Shown here piece by piece: positions 31,426-42,240 of a DNA stretch of 64,000 bases. The DNA comes from Citrus sinensis (Eukaryota; Streptophyta; Magnoliopsida; Sapindales; Rutaceae). The translations under genes and the position numbers were made by a program. The notes below the pieces were generated by a model that ran no database searches, was not told the DNA's origin, and saw only the letters and a list, made by a program, of their open reading frames with translations. The number at the start of each line of letters is the position of its first letter. Positions within the stretch are counted from its first letter, which is position 1. The stretch lies in contig NC_068558.1 in assembly GCF_022201045.2 (NCBI RefSeq), forward strand, positions 42,241,501-42,305,500. Reading direction: 5' to 3'.

Positions 31426-33414
31426 GCTAAGAGCTTGCTCATTCATGAGAGAAGAAGTTGAGGAAGTAGCTATTGAAGTTGAACTGATGCGCAAAGTAAG
31501 TGCAGACAGGCATGTTACCTACGGGATTGATCATTGTAGAAACTGCCATAAAGTTTCCTGGGGATAATAGACACTTTTTTTGGTGCTTCTAATACAGTTG
31601 TTTTTTCACATTTTGCATTTTGAATCTGCTAAGCAAATTCTTTGTAATGAACTGTAGTTGAGAATTCAATTTTTTTTTCCATATTATAATATAATATCCA
31701 ATCAGTGTACACCAGAAATTATTACAAAACAATCAATAATTTTATTTTTGTGCTCCACTGAGTGCACACACTTTTGTCTTGTTGTAGCCACCCCCGGAGT
31801 CATCAGCAATGGAATATGTAAGAATCAACTCACTATCTCTATGTCGTGAGCACTTACTCTCTTGAGCTGTTAGTCGCCATCTCCTTTTTAATAATAAAAT
31901 ACTGCTCGATACTTTTTTATACCTAGGGAGGGAGACCCATTATTCCATGTAATTTTCTCTCTTCTTCTGGGTAGACTGTCATATGAAATGTGAATTGGAG
32001 AGTGGTTGTTGAGCTGGAAAAACAGAACGAAACAAAACGGATGTATGAACTGGTAGTCCGGAAGTAGCCCAGCTGGACACAACCTGATTTGTGTTTGGTG
32101 GGGTGGACTCTTCCAAATTCCAGATCGACTGTCGACCCAGCCCAATATGTATAGATCCCGCACTCTAGTCAATGAAATCAAAATGCCTCTCCTTCTGGAC
32201 CTTCTCCAGTTAGGATCTTCTCCTTATTTTTCACTCTGCTCTATTTTTCAAATCCAATTTTTTAAAAATTAATTTAATTATAAACAAGAGTAAAAAAAAA
32301 ATGACCTAATTCTTAATATCAAAATTTAAAACTCAATATTATCTACTCATTTAACAAGAAGAGATTGAAAGAAAAATAAATAAATAAAGAACAAGGAGAA
32401 GGTCCATGTCCCTCCTCATCTCATCCTATAGATTTTTACATGTTAGTTTTATTATAAAATTATACTCAAAATGAGAGACCCCACACAATTTAATAGGCCT
32501 AGGAGTGGAGAAACTTCCTTGTTTGTTAGCTGCATGTAACTCTAGTTACAAAACAACTTTAATGCAATGAAATCTTTCTTAGATTGTTGAAACAGGGCAT
32601 AAACAGTAGGCTGTGCTCTGTGGTGTTTCAGCGCAACACTGTCAATATTCCCTGTAATTACTCAATTTAACTGAATATTAAATAATCTTAGCTCTCAATT
32701 CAGTTCGGTTCCCTTGAATTTGAATATACCCTCATTATTAACAGGACAAATTAATATGAGTTTTATTATAGATTCTTTTTAAGGTTAAACACTAGGGACC
32801 GGCTACAAAATACACGTATCCAACAAAGGAACCTGAAAATAAAGAGCCATCACGTGTATGTTCAATTACACGACATACAAAAATAGTGGCATCAAAATGA
32901 AGAGGAGCAGACTGCAGTCAAGCATAAGCACAGGCCGCACGAGGCCGGGGGGGAGCTGGGAGCCATTGCATATCTGCATTTGCTTGCAATTGCAGTCGTA
33001 GTCATAGCATAACATAGATAGAGCGTCTCCTACATAAATGTATCTTTTATGTACTTTCCAACTTTGCATTTAATGACACCCCCCATTAATATTTTGTTGT
33101 TTCCTTAATACCTTTTCGCTTCATAAAAGATCCCGTAGGAATTTTTGAATCAGCTACTTCAACATACATGTATTAAAACTTACTATAGTATCTCGTGAAA
33201 GCTAACACAGTTAAGCCCTTTCGTTTAGCTCCTCAAGAAACTAGAGCCTCTTCTCTCAGTGCCTGTCACAACAAACGTTCCTCGTGATGAAGAGCTCTTC
33301 AATTTCACGAGTTTCATATTCTCACACAGGCCTCTCTTCAACATCTTTAAAAACCCCACAATGTCCTTCACCAAATCATGCATGCTTTTTCAAGCTTCGA
33401 CTTGTTATCAAGTA
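31426..33414. other. MUR3 3' UTR and SDD1 upstream region
   Basis: No gene recognised. Mostly AT-rich intergenic DNA. The last 150 bases form an in-frame upstream extension of the subtilase ORF from an ATG at 33259, judged to be leader because it precedes the signal peptide. Confidence 0.5.
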
Positions 33415-35715
33415 ATGGAAGCCAAATCTCAGCTTCTATTTTCTACTCTTTTTTTATCCTTTGTTTCTCTCCATGCAAACACTCTCCAAACCTACGTGGT
33501 CCATCTACACCCACATGGCGTAACAAGCTCTTCGTTCACTTCTAAGCTTCATTGGCATCTCTCATTCATTGAACAAACTCTTTCCTCCGAAGAAGATCCT
33601 TCTTCACGTCTTCTTTACTCTTACCATTCCGCCATGGAAGGTTTTGCAGCTCAACTCACTCAATCAGAATTGGAATCCTTGCAGAAGTTGCCTGATGTCA
33701 TTGCAATTAGGCCTGACAGAAGGCTTCAAGTTCAGACAACTTACTCTTACAAATTCTTAGGACTGAGCCCCACAAACGGAGGAGCTTGGTATGAGTCACA
33801 GTTTGGTCATGGATCAATAATCGGTGTCCTTGACACCGGAATTTGGCCTGAAAGTCCAAGCTTTGATGATCATGGAATGCCCCCGGTTCCAAAAAAATGG
33901 CGTGGGGTTTGCCAAGAGGGCCAGAGCTTCAATTCTTCAAATTGTAACAGGAAACTCATTGGTGCCAGGTTCTTTACTAAGGGCCATCGAGTGGCTTCAA
34001 CCACAATGTCACCGAACATTATTCAGGAATATGTGTCACCACGGGATTCCACTGGACATGGAACTCATACATCATCAACGGCTGCTGGGACTTCGGTTTC
34101 TATGGCTAGTGTGCTTGGTAATGCAGGTGGTGTGGCTCGAGGAATGGCCCCTGGTGCTCACATTGCAGTATATAAAGTCTGCTGGTTCAATGGCTGTTAC
34201 AGCTCTGATATCTTAGCTGCAATGGATGTGGCAATTAGAGATGGAGTTGATGTTCTTTCTCTATCTCTTGGTGGCTTCCCATTACCTCTTTTTGATGATA
34301 GCATTGCAATTGGCAGTTTTCGAGCAATGGAACATGGGATTTCAGTTGTATGTGCTGCAGGAAACAATGGACCACTCCAAAGCTCAGTTGCTAACATAGC
34401 ACCTTGGATTGCTACCGTTGGTGCAAGCACGCTTGATAGAAGATTTCCAGCTATTGTTCGAATGGCTGATGGAGGACTTCTTTACGGAGAATCCATGTAC
34501 CCCGGAAACCAATTCTCAAAGACAGAAAAGGAGCTTGATCTAATTTACGTGACAGGTGGTGATGGGGGAAGTGAATTTTGCTTGAAAGGGTCTCTCCCAA
34601 TAGCCGAAGTACGTGGCAAAATGGTGGTATGTGACCGAGGTGTCAATGGAAGGGCGGAAAAGGGTCAAGTTGTGAAGGAAGCTGGTGGTGCTGCAATGAT
34701 TCTAGCAAATACAGAGATAAACCTGGAGGAAGACTCAGTTGATGTCCATGTCCTGCCAGCAACATTGGTAGGTTTTGCTGAGTCAGTTCGCTTAAAGGTT
34801 TACATAAATTCCACAAGAAGAGCTAGAGCTCGAATTATCTTTGGAGGAACTGTTATTGGAAGATCAAGGGCACCAGCAGTAGCACAGTTTTCAGCCAGAG
34901 GACCAAGTTTATATACTCCTACCATTCTCAAACCAGATGTAATCGCCCCTGGAGTCAACATCATCGCTGCTTGGCCACAAAACTTAGGCCCCTCCAGCCT
35001 TCCAGAAGATAATAGAAGAGTGAACTTCACTGTCATGTCAGGAACTTCCATGGCTTGTCCCCATGTCAGTGGAATTACAGCTCTAATCCGCTCAGCACAT
35101 CCCAAATGGAGCCCTGCAGCTATCAAATCAGCAATAATGACAACTGCTGATGGAAATGACCATTTCGGAAAACCAATAAAGGATGGGAATAAACCTCCTG
35201 CGGTGTTTGCTATTGGAGCTGGGCATGTAAACCCAGAAAGAGCCATCAATCCTGGACTGATATATGATATCACGCCAGATGAATATGTCACTCATCTGTG
35301 CACTCTTGGTTACACAGAGTCAGAAATTTTTACAATCACACACAGGAATGTAAGCTGCCATGAAAATTTGCGGATGAACAGGGGTTTCAGCCTCAATTAC
35401 CCCTCTATTTCTGTAGTTTTTAAGCATGGAAAGAAAAGCACAATGATCAGAAGACGATTGACAAACGTGGGCAGTCCTAATTCCATCTACTCGGTGAAAG
35501 TAACGGCACCGGAAGATGTCGAAGTGCGAATTAAGCCTCAACGGCTTATTTTCAAATATGTAAATCAAAGCTTAATTTATAGAATCTGGATTATATCAAG
35601 GAAAAGAATGACAAAAGATAGAATGAGCTTCGCACAAGGGCAGTTGGCATGGGTGCATTCAGGCAACAGCAGCCTTTATAGGGTTCGAAGTCCCATTTCA
35701 GTAACTTGGAAGTAA
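33415..35715 (+). CDS. SDD1: Subtilisin-like serine protease SBT1.2 / SDD1 (stomatal density and distribution)
   Basis: Secreted S8 family protease. In Arabidopsis it acts in the apoplast of the stomatal lineage and limits stomatal density. Intronless. I place the start at the ATG at 33415, giving 766 residues (Arabidopsis about 775), because it is directly followed by a signal peptide (MEAKSQLLFSTLFLSFVSLHA). An in-frame ATG at 33259 would add 52 residues ahead of the signal and is less likely. Order: signal peptide, I9 prodomain (TYVVHLHPHG...RPDRRLQVQTTYSYKFLGL), catalytic domain with Asp140 (LDTGIWPES), His215 (GHGTHT), oxyanion Asn317 (AAGNNGP) and Ser545 (SGTSMACPH), a PA insert (VVCDRGVNGRAEKG...GGAAMILANT) and a C-terminal Fn3-like domain. 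The triad is intact. It faces PSB28 tail to tail. Confidence 0.95.
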   Translation: MEAKSQLLFSTLFLSFVSLHANTLQTYVVHLHPHGVTSSSFTSKLHWHLSFIEQTLSSEEDPSSRLLYSYHSAMEGFAAQLTQSELESLQKLPDVIAIRPDRRLQVQTTYSYKFLGLSPTNGGAWYESQFGHGSIIGVLDTGIWPESPSFDDHGMPPVPKKWRGVCQEGQSFNSSNCNRKLIGARFFTKGHRVASTTMSPNIIQEYVSPRDSTGHGTHTSSTAAGTSVSMASVLGNAGGVARGMAPGAHIAVYKVCWFNGCYSSDILAAMDVAIRDGVDVLSLSLGGFPLPLFDDSIAIGSFRAMEHGISVVCAAGNNGPLQSSVANIAPWIATVGASTLDRRFPAIVRMADGGLLYGESMYPGNQFSKTEKELDLIYVTGGDGGSEFCLKGSLPIAEVRGKMVVCDRGVNGRAEKGQVVKEAGGAAMILANTEINLEEDSVDVHVLPATLVGFAESVRLKVYINSTRRARARIIFGGTVIGRSRAPAVAQFSARGPSLYTPTILKPDVIAPGVNIIAAWPQNLGPSSLPEDNRRVNFTVMSGTSMACPHVSGITALIRSAHPKWSPAAIKSAIMTTADGNDHFGKPIKDGNKPPAVFAIGAGHVNPERAINPGLIYDITPDEYVTHLCTLGYTESEIFTITHRNVSCHENLRMNRGFSLNYPSISVVFKHGKKSTMIRRRLTNVGSPNSIYSVKVTAPEDVEVRIKPQRLIFKYVNQSLIYRIWIISRKRMTKDRMSFAQGQLAWVHSGNSSLYRVRSPISVTWK

Positions 35716-36338
35716 AAGCAGAGGTGGGACAGAGGCGGCATTGCTAACAGTTGAGAGAGTTCTACTGATTGCTATAGTTATGTACTTGTGTTCAGGATGA
35801 TTCCAGAACAAATTTCCAAAATTATGCCTTTTGTTTCTGATTATTACATCAATAAATACTAAATTATGATAAGCTAGAAACATAATAGAATTATCCATAA
35901 GCAGACATATCATGTCATCAACAACAAAAGGTTAATACATTCCCAAAGCTTGGACAACTTGCAGTGCATCTAATCTAACAAGCTGTATCTTCCAGGAATC
36001 ACATTCTCATCACTTCTCAGACATACATTCCCATAATAGACTAAATCATTAAACATGCACGGATTCCTCTCTTCTCAGACAATTTGGAAAAAACAGATGA
36101 TTAATTCATTAAGAGAAGTTCAAGAACACGGACCATCACCTTGCATGTACATAATGAAGGGAAGAAAATCGAACATCAGTAGCAGCAGCAAAAATATGTT
36201 GAAGAGAAGAGAGCATAAAGGTTTTTGCATCAAACTTAAATGGCTGTCAAGCAAAGCCTTCACCATTTGCCTGACCAAATTACACAAAACCAAAGATTTA
36301 ATAGGGTAAAGCAAAGCAAGGAGAAGAAAAAAAATGCC
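35716..36338. other. Convergent 3' ends of SDD1 and PSB28
   Basis: A 623-base spacer between the SDD1 stop (+) and the PSB28 stop (-). It should hold both 3' UTRs. Open frames here are short and unrecognised. Confidence 0.6.
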
Positions 36339-37198
36339 TCATTTCTTGACAAATTGCAAGCCATTCTGATTAGCATACCGCTCCATGAACCTCATGAACC
36401 TATCCCACTCTCGGGGAGACCGCATGATATACTTTGCTTCAATCCTAGAAGGTCTCCCATTGACAAATTTGGCACTTACATCAACTGATTGAAGAGTTCC
36501 CTCCTCATCAATCATGTAAAATCCGGTGATATCACCAATTTCACCGGACGAGTCAAAAACGGAGGGTTCACTAAAACTGAATATGGCCATACCGTTTGAA
36601 CCATCTCTTGATTTTGTTAGCTTCACATCCGGAACTGTCAATTCATCAGTTCCTTGGATGAACTGAATTGTTGGTTTCACCGCCATCGTTATGGGTCCAG
36701 ATACCTTAGAATTTCGTGTTACCAGGGACAAACGCATACGAGGCATATGTACAGATTGGCCGTTGAATGGTGATTGTGCACTTCCATGCACAGCCCATGT
36801 TACAATACCTGTGAAACAGAACAGGCAAAGATAGGTCTTGTTCTTAACATTACCAAATTCACAACAACCAAAGAGAGGTTCGATCAAAGACAAAGGATTT
36901 CAATGAAATTTAACCAACTAGATACGCAAATTACTATTGGCAGCATCCAGTTTATGTTGTTTATGGGATTGCATAAATTTTTCGATATGCTGCCCCATAG
37001 AACAACAAATTTGCACATTCAAACATTCGTGCTCATGCATAGACAATGTATTTTCTAGTTACGGGTTACGTTCATATATGATTTTTTTATTTTTTTTTGA
37101 AGAAGAAGAAGCGTACCAGAGAGAGAGGGAGAGCGGGATTGTGGGTGCCAACAGTGTGAGATTGGAGAGGCTAATGCAAGAGACCGCAGAGCTGCCAT
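36339..37198 (-). CDS. PSB28: Photosystem II reaction centre PSB28 protein, chloroplastic
   Basis: Nuclear-encoded, plastid-targeted PSII assembly factor that binds assembly intermediates at the thylakoid. Two exons on the minus strand: 37198-37117 (27 codons plus one base, donor GGTACGC) and 36808-36339 (acceptor TTTCACAG), 183 residues in all. The N-terminus (MAALRSLALASPISH) is rich in Ala/Ser/Leu and lacks acidic residues, fitting a chloroplast transit peptide. The mature part has the Psb28 domain: IQFIQGTDELTVPDVKLTKS, then FSFSEPSVF, GEIGDITGFYMIDEEG and WDRFMRFMERYA. A longer open frame starting inside the intron is not the real start. Upstream, a tandem pair of ACGTGGC elements may drive light or ABA regulation. 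Confidence 0.94.
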
Positions 37199-37439
37199 TG
37201 CACAAAGACACTGAAGCAGAGACGGAGTCGGAGAAAGAAGGAGGTAGCCAAAGAGAGAGAGAGAGAGTTAGGTGTTGTGTTGAGACGAGGGAGAGTTATG
37301 TGTAAGAAGGATGGCCATTCACTTACCAGAGAATTCTTAGCTCTTCGTCCTCACAACTCACAAGATTGGTTAGGCTTAAGCTTACGTTACACCTACCCCA
37401 CTTCATGCATGGCCGGATATGAGAATCCGACACCATTGC

Positions 37440-37473
37440 CTACGTGGCACTTGTGGCTACGTGGCACTTGTGG
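37440..37473 (-). promoter_or_regulatory. Tandem ACGTGGC (G-box/ABRE-like) elements upstream of PSB28
   Basis: Two perfect adjacent copies of the 17-base unit CTACGTGGCACTTGTGG (plus-strand reading), about 240-275 bases before the PSB28 ATG. ACGTGGC is the core bound by bZIP (ABF/HY5-type) factors and CACGTA-type sites by bHLH factors. The role in regulation is inferred. Confidence 0.6.
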
Positions 37474-39965
37474 GTGTTCTGTTTTGGGCTTATTGATAGG
37501 CCTGTGGATTCTATGTGTAAGTAGCCCGAGTTCACTTAGGTTACCGGCAAATCAATTTACAGTGTACTGCCCCCATCCCCCATGACCGAACTGGATCTCA
37601 AAAAAACTGATTAGGTTCAATTTTTTCAGTTTCAGTTATCAAAGCTGAACCGAATAAAAATATCTAAAATGATTTTTAAAATTCACAAGCTGAGCCGAAC
37701 CAAAAATTCACAAATTGAACCAAAATCAAACTGAGCTGAATTGATGCCTACCCTTAATAGAAATCACATAAAAAGACAAACATACGATTTTTTTTCCTTT
37801 TTCTTTTTTCTTTTTAATCTCTTTTGGGAAATGGGATATTCATTTAAGTAACTATAAAAATTTATAAATATAGCCACTTAAAGGACATGGTAGGTATATT
37901 ATGAGGAGCATTTAGCAGCGTTCCAAGATTTTGGGACATAAAGCATTTTAAATTTTTTGTTGTCTTTAATTCTCTTCGAGATTTATAAGGTTGTCTTATA
38001 TATCTCCCTAAAACTGCCCATTTTCTCCAACACCAGATTAATAATATTTTGAACATTTGATTCTACAACCAATGGGGCTAGTCCTAATTCCACAGCAATT
38101 TGAATACTAAAAGAGTGCTGTTAAATATAGAGAAGGCTGAGAGAAAGATGAATTATTTAAAAAATTAAAAATTAAAAAATTAATAGAAACACATCTTTCT
38201 CTCTACCTTCTTGACATTTAGCGTTTTCCATACTAAAATTTCTTATATTAGCAACAGAGTGGGGAACTAAGGATAATATTTATTGCAACAGGGTGGGGAA
38301 CTCATGCTTGATCTCTCGCCTTTAGTCTCGCTCTAAATCTCCAGTAAAAACAAATTTCTTACTAAAAAAAAACTTGTTTGAAGATAGTTTGTGAGTAATA
38401 AGAACCATACTAATATTAGGGTTTGGAACATAATAGAGTCCGTTGAAGGTTATTTTTCGAATTAGAAGGGGTGTCGTTAAATATTTATATTATTATGATA
38501 TATATTAATGGAATAAAAAAAGAAATGGGGCTTCAAGAGAACTTTGAACGGGTGCCGATAGTTTCAATTACCGATAGCAAAATGCAGGTTTGAGTAAGGT
38601 TTTTCAAGCCCATTGTAGAAATAAAATAATAAATAAAGTAAATAAGAGCTTAGAGATTTAATTTCTTTTTATTACTGGAACCTTTGATCTAAGCAACCTC
38701 TCAACTAATTAATGCTTTAGAGGGAGTTTAATATTAGAATGTTAGGTTATTGACATATGAATTAAGAATTTAATTTCTTTTTATTACTGTAACCTAATTT
38801 TAGAAATAGCCGAATCTATTTCAAAATTTCAAAAGAATAAAAAAAAAATTGAAAAGAAACATCAACCTTCAAAACACACATGAGAGAACTAAAAGCATAA
38901 GCCTAGACTCTTGGAGAGCTCTCAACTTTGATTAAGAAATAAAAGAGAATATGTGCCCAACAATCAAGGACAAGGAGCGGCTTTGCCTTGCCTAATGCAC
39001 GAGATTAGAAAACAAGTTTATAACATCACAATATAAACTAATTCCACGGACAAAGGTTTGTTAATAAACAATCAATCCACTATTTGCTTAAACCATAAAA
39101 CCCTAATATCATCCGGATATTCGCCAGTGATATCTGCAGTCTAAAGAGTACAAGCTACACCTTTGCTAACGAACGGTATCCCTAAAAATGCCTCCTCCAG
39201 AACCCAGAGATTCATTTCAAGATTGGAGGGGTGTCAAAACGATATAACTCGACCGGCAAAGCCTGATATCAGACCAAGACGCCAGCCACGGAAAGAGAGA
39301 CTTAAATCCATAGTTTTTTTGTTCTTTTTATATGTTTGTTTCTCGAGCCTTGCGTCCAGATTCTAGCAGTAGGGAACTTGTTAAATAATCCGGACTGGAA
39401 AATGTTAAGTATAGAAGCACGGGATGATACACATATAAAATCACATATAATAATTATCTTCTTTAACATTGCAAGTTTAATCTTCCGAGAATAATGGGAA
39501 GCTGGAAGATAAAAAAAAAAACCAGTTGAATACAAAATGAGATAAAGATTTACAAGCTGAATCAACAGGCATCCTAAAGGGATCCAGGTTTTAAATTACA
39601 AAGATGCTTAAGTACAAAAACTACACACATTGCCAACTTCTAAAGCTTGGAACTTTGAAGAAAAAAAAAAAACAATTCAAGAGTGTTATTCTGGTCAGGG
39701 CAAGCTTTAGCATGAAGGTAAGAGAGAGTTCAGGATATTTGACTTCAAGCTCCAAAAACCTTGTGTCAGATTCTCCCAGCAGCCAGCTGAGACTGTAATT
39801 ACGGAAGTAAAGGCAAGTGCTTTCTGGCAATGTGTTAGCTTCCTGCAAAATAATAATCGACAAAATCTATGCAACAATATTTACAGCATCAAGCAAGATA
39901 TTAATAAGAATAACAAAAATGAGTAAATGGAGAAGAAACTAATCAAATAAAAAGTGAGTAGTGTG
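37474..39965. other. Intergenic region between PSB28 and MIR159
   Basis: Contains degenerate repeats rich in (C)TGAACCGAA-type sequence (37580-37750), a short direct repeat GCAACAG(A/G)GTGGGGAACT near 38252 and 38288, and AT-rich DNA. A minus-strand TTTTGCAG acceptor-like site at about 39843 with following sequence may be a downstream exon of the miR159 primary transcript. No protein gene is supported. Confidence 0.5.
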
Positions 39966-40172
39966 TAGAGAGGTAGAGCTCCCTTCAATCCAAAAAAGGG
40001 TAAAACTTAAGGGGTAATGAAGCTCCAGAAATATGCAAGCCACAAGCCTATCATCACCATCATCAGAAACAAACCCTAAAATCTGATACATAGGACTGTG
40101 GGATCCATAGCTCAGCAGCTCAATTTACCCTTGCTAGAACCTCTTTTGGACTTCAAGGAGCTCCACTCCTTA
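39966..40172 (-). ncRNA. MIR159a: miR159 precursor (pre-miR159a)
   Basis: On the minus strand, positions 39994-39974 match by memory the conserved 21-nt miR159a (begins TTTGGATTGAAGG, ends GAGCTCTA). It lies in the 3' arm. The 5' arm at 40163-40143 supplies the star strand (GAGCTCCTTGAAGTCCAAAAG in part) and pairs with it with few mismatches. Pairing extends loop-ward: segments around 40010-40040 complement 40095-40130, giving the long foldback of about 200 nt typical of MIR159. Mature miR159 directs cleavage of GAMYB-type MYB mRNAs (MYB33/MYB65 in Arabidopsis), acting in anther, seed and vegetative growth control. An upstream TATA box lies at 40473-40466. Confidence 0.93.
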
Positions 40173-40465
40173 ACCCTCTTAACACCAATCAATTAATTAA
40201 TCCCACAAGATCACCAACCAATCAAAAAGCCCAAGGCTCCTTTTTCCCTGACCCTAGATCAAGAAGAGCATGCATAAACATTCTTCTTTAACAATCAAAC
40301 TGCGAGCACTATTTCCTATTTCCCTCATCAAGTCATCAAGAAACAAAGAAAAACAAAATAAAGTAAAAAAGATAACCCAAGCAAACTGGTTAGCTAGCTT
40401 ATACACAAAGAATCTTTAACAGATCCATACTATCCATACAAACCCTAAAACATTTTCAGTGTTTC

Positions 40466-40473
40466 TATTTATA
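40466..40473 (-). promoter_or_regulatory. TATA box, probable MIR159 promoter
   Basis: Minus-strand TATAAATA about 300 bases upstream of the hairpin, with no other gene on this strand for it to serve. The inferred start of the primary transcript is near 40435. Confidence 0.5.
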
Positions 40474-41744
40474 AAACCACTCAAGGAACTTTCAGATCCA
40501 CCAACCCACCAATAAAGAAAGTACCCTGGCTAGAAATTAAACTTAACAAGTAAACATATAATATGCATCTGCAACAACCAAATTAAGTCAAAAGTTCAAG
40601 AACCATCCATGAAAAACGACAGCAAACAGGCGGTCAAACCCTAGCTTAACTAACCAAAAATACTCATAAACCCCAAAACCACAAAAAGTGCTTTGAGGTA
40701 AAGATGAAGTTGAAATGAAGGGGAAGCAATTTCATGTATGGATAGCGCTGTAGGGTTGAAGTTGATTTGAACCAATTAATAATGGAGGGGCGAGGGTGGG
40801 TAGAGCCTCTAATCTATTATTATCACCAACTGTCTCGGCAACTGCGCTCCATTAGATTCCCTCTGTTAACTGTGATCATCACATGCACTGTCCCACGCGA
40901 TATATTAATAATATCCCTAAATATAATATCGTATCATTTTATCGTTTTCATCCTCACTTTATTGCTACAGAGTAAGTGTTTCTTGTTTCTTTTCTTTTTG
41001 GTGGTGAAGTGAAGTTTACAGTGTTACTCATATGATATTTTCGAACCTGTCATTAAAAATATTGCTATTAATGACTGTCTAGCATTATAGAATGATGAAA
41101 GGCATCTTTGGCCCTTTTTATTTTTATTTTTTTCCATCTTTGATTGTGAATGGTCGTACATTTGGTTGATGAACACTCAAAATTTGGTTGATGTTTTCAA
41201 TTTACATGCTGTATGGAATATGGTAGAATTAACCTACAAAAAACAATCATAGACTCTTACACCAATTGTGTGAATCACAAATATCTTTTTTTATTTAAAT
41301 AAGAGCTACTACGCTATACACTTGCTATAAGTTTGTGTGTTGTCCCATTTTATTAATTATTGGCATTGATAACTGAACAGTATTTTTATACAAATATACT
41401 ATAATTTAGTTTGAATCCATATACTCATAGTACAATTTTTATAGTGAGCAATACTCATAAACTTTTATTAATTAGAAGCGATATTAAAGTGACATCTGCA
41501 AAAACTTAAATTCATGTTCAGCTTATCATCAAACTACATGCACAATGTCATTTATTTTCCGTTGTTGATCCTAATAAATTCTCAAATTGTACATTAACAA
41601 ACACAAAAATACGTAGGGGTTGTTTGGCTAATGTCTAAAATTTAAGATTTTATTAATTTCAAATCTTTCCTAAAATTTACTTTTTCTTTTGTAACTTGTT
41701 ATATCCATATTTTTACCAAACTCGACACAATGACAAAAACAAAT

Positions 41745-42240
41745 GTGCCCCAAGCCTAAGCCACATCCAATAACATGCCTTGATCTAAACAAGATTAAAC
41801 AATACAAGTCCTAATTCTCGCCAAACTCAAATCATACAATATAAGAGATATGCTTTCCTAACTTAATTATTCTTATGATAATCTCTCTTATATAAAGAGA
41901 TTATCACTCAAAGATATACATAGAAAAATAGATATATCAGAGAAGGTGGTATAATATCATCCAAGTCATTTCTCTTACTCTCTTTTCTCTATCTTATTAT
42001 TTGTTTTTTATCGTGTCATTTTCAATCTTAACTTAAGAATACGAGGATCTACACCGATAACACCTTTGTCGACCTTGATGTGTTATTATTTTATACGATT
42101 TTGGTCATCGAGCTCTTCACTCTCAATAATGGCGATCATGAGAACATCAAACTCTCCCACAACCCATTCTTCAAGTAAGATAACTCTCTTTCAACTTGTA
42201 ATGTTGACCCAAACTTTGGTATCAACATAACTTTATATGA
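41745..42240 (+). mobile_element. Possible solo LTR or LTR-retroelement remnant
   Basis: A segment with CTTATATAAAGAG (TATA-like, near 41886), a CT-rich downstream part, a GGATCTACACCGATAACA block, and TGGTATCAACATA near 42220, which partly resembles a tRNA-Met primer-binding site (TGGTATCAGAGC). No protein domains and no second LTR seen. Weak call. Confidence 0.25.

Noticed and set aside
31888..32181. Minus-strand 97-codon frame
   Set aside because: No domain, no family resemblance and no TM or signal logic; the underlying DNA looks like an old repeat fragment.
33259..33414. Upstream in-frame ATG for the subtilase
   Set aside because: It would place 52 residues before the signal peptide; the ATG at 33415 matches family length and secretion.
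36808..36893. Extension of the PSB28 frame upstream into the intron, with an ATG at 36893
   Set aside because: The acceptor at 36810-36809 and a proper transit-peptide exon at 37198-37117 restore the expected protein; the extension is intronic.
39163..39366. Basic Arg/Lys/Pro-rich frame (IRPRRQPRKERLKS region)
   Set aside because: Briefly protein-like, but short, interrupted in the alternative frame that resembles an RDSFQDWRG motif, and without supporting exons; too weak to call even a pseudogene.
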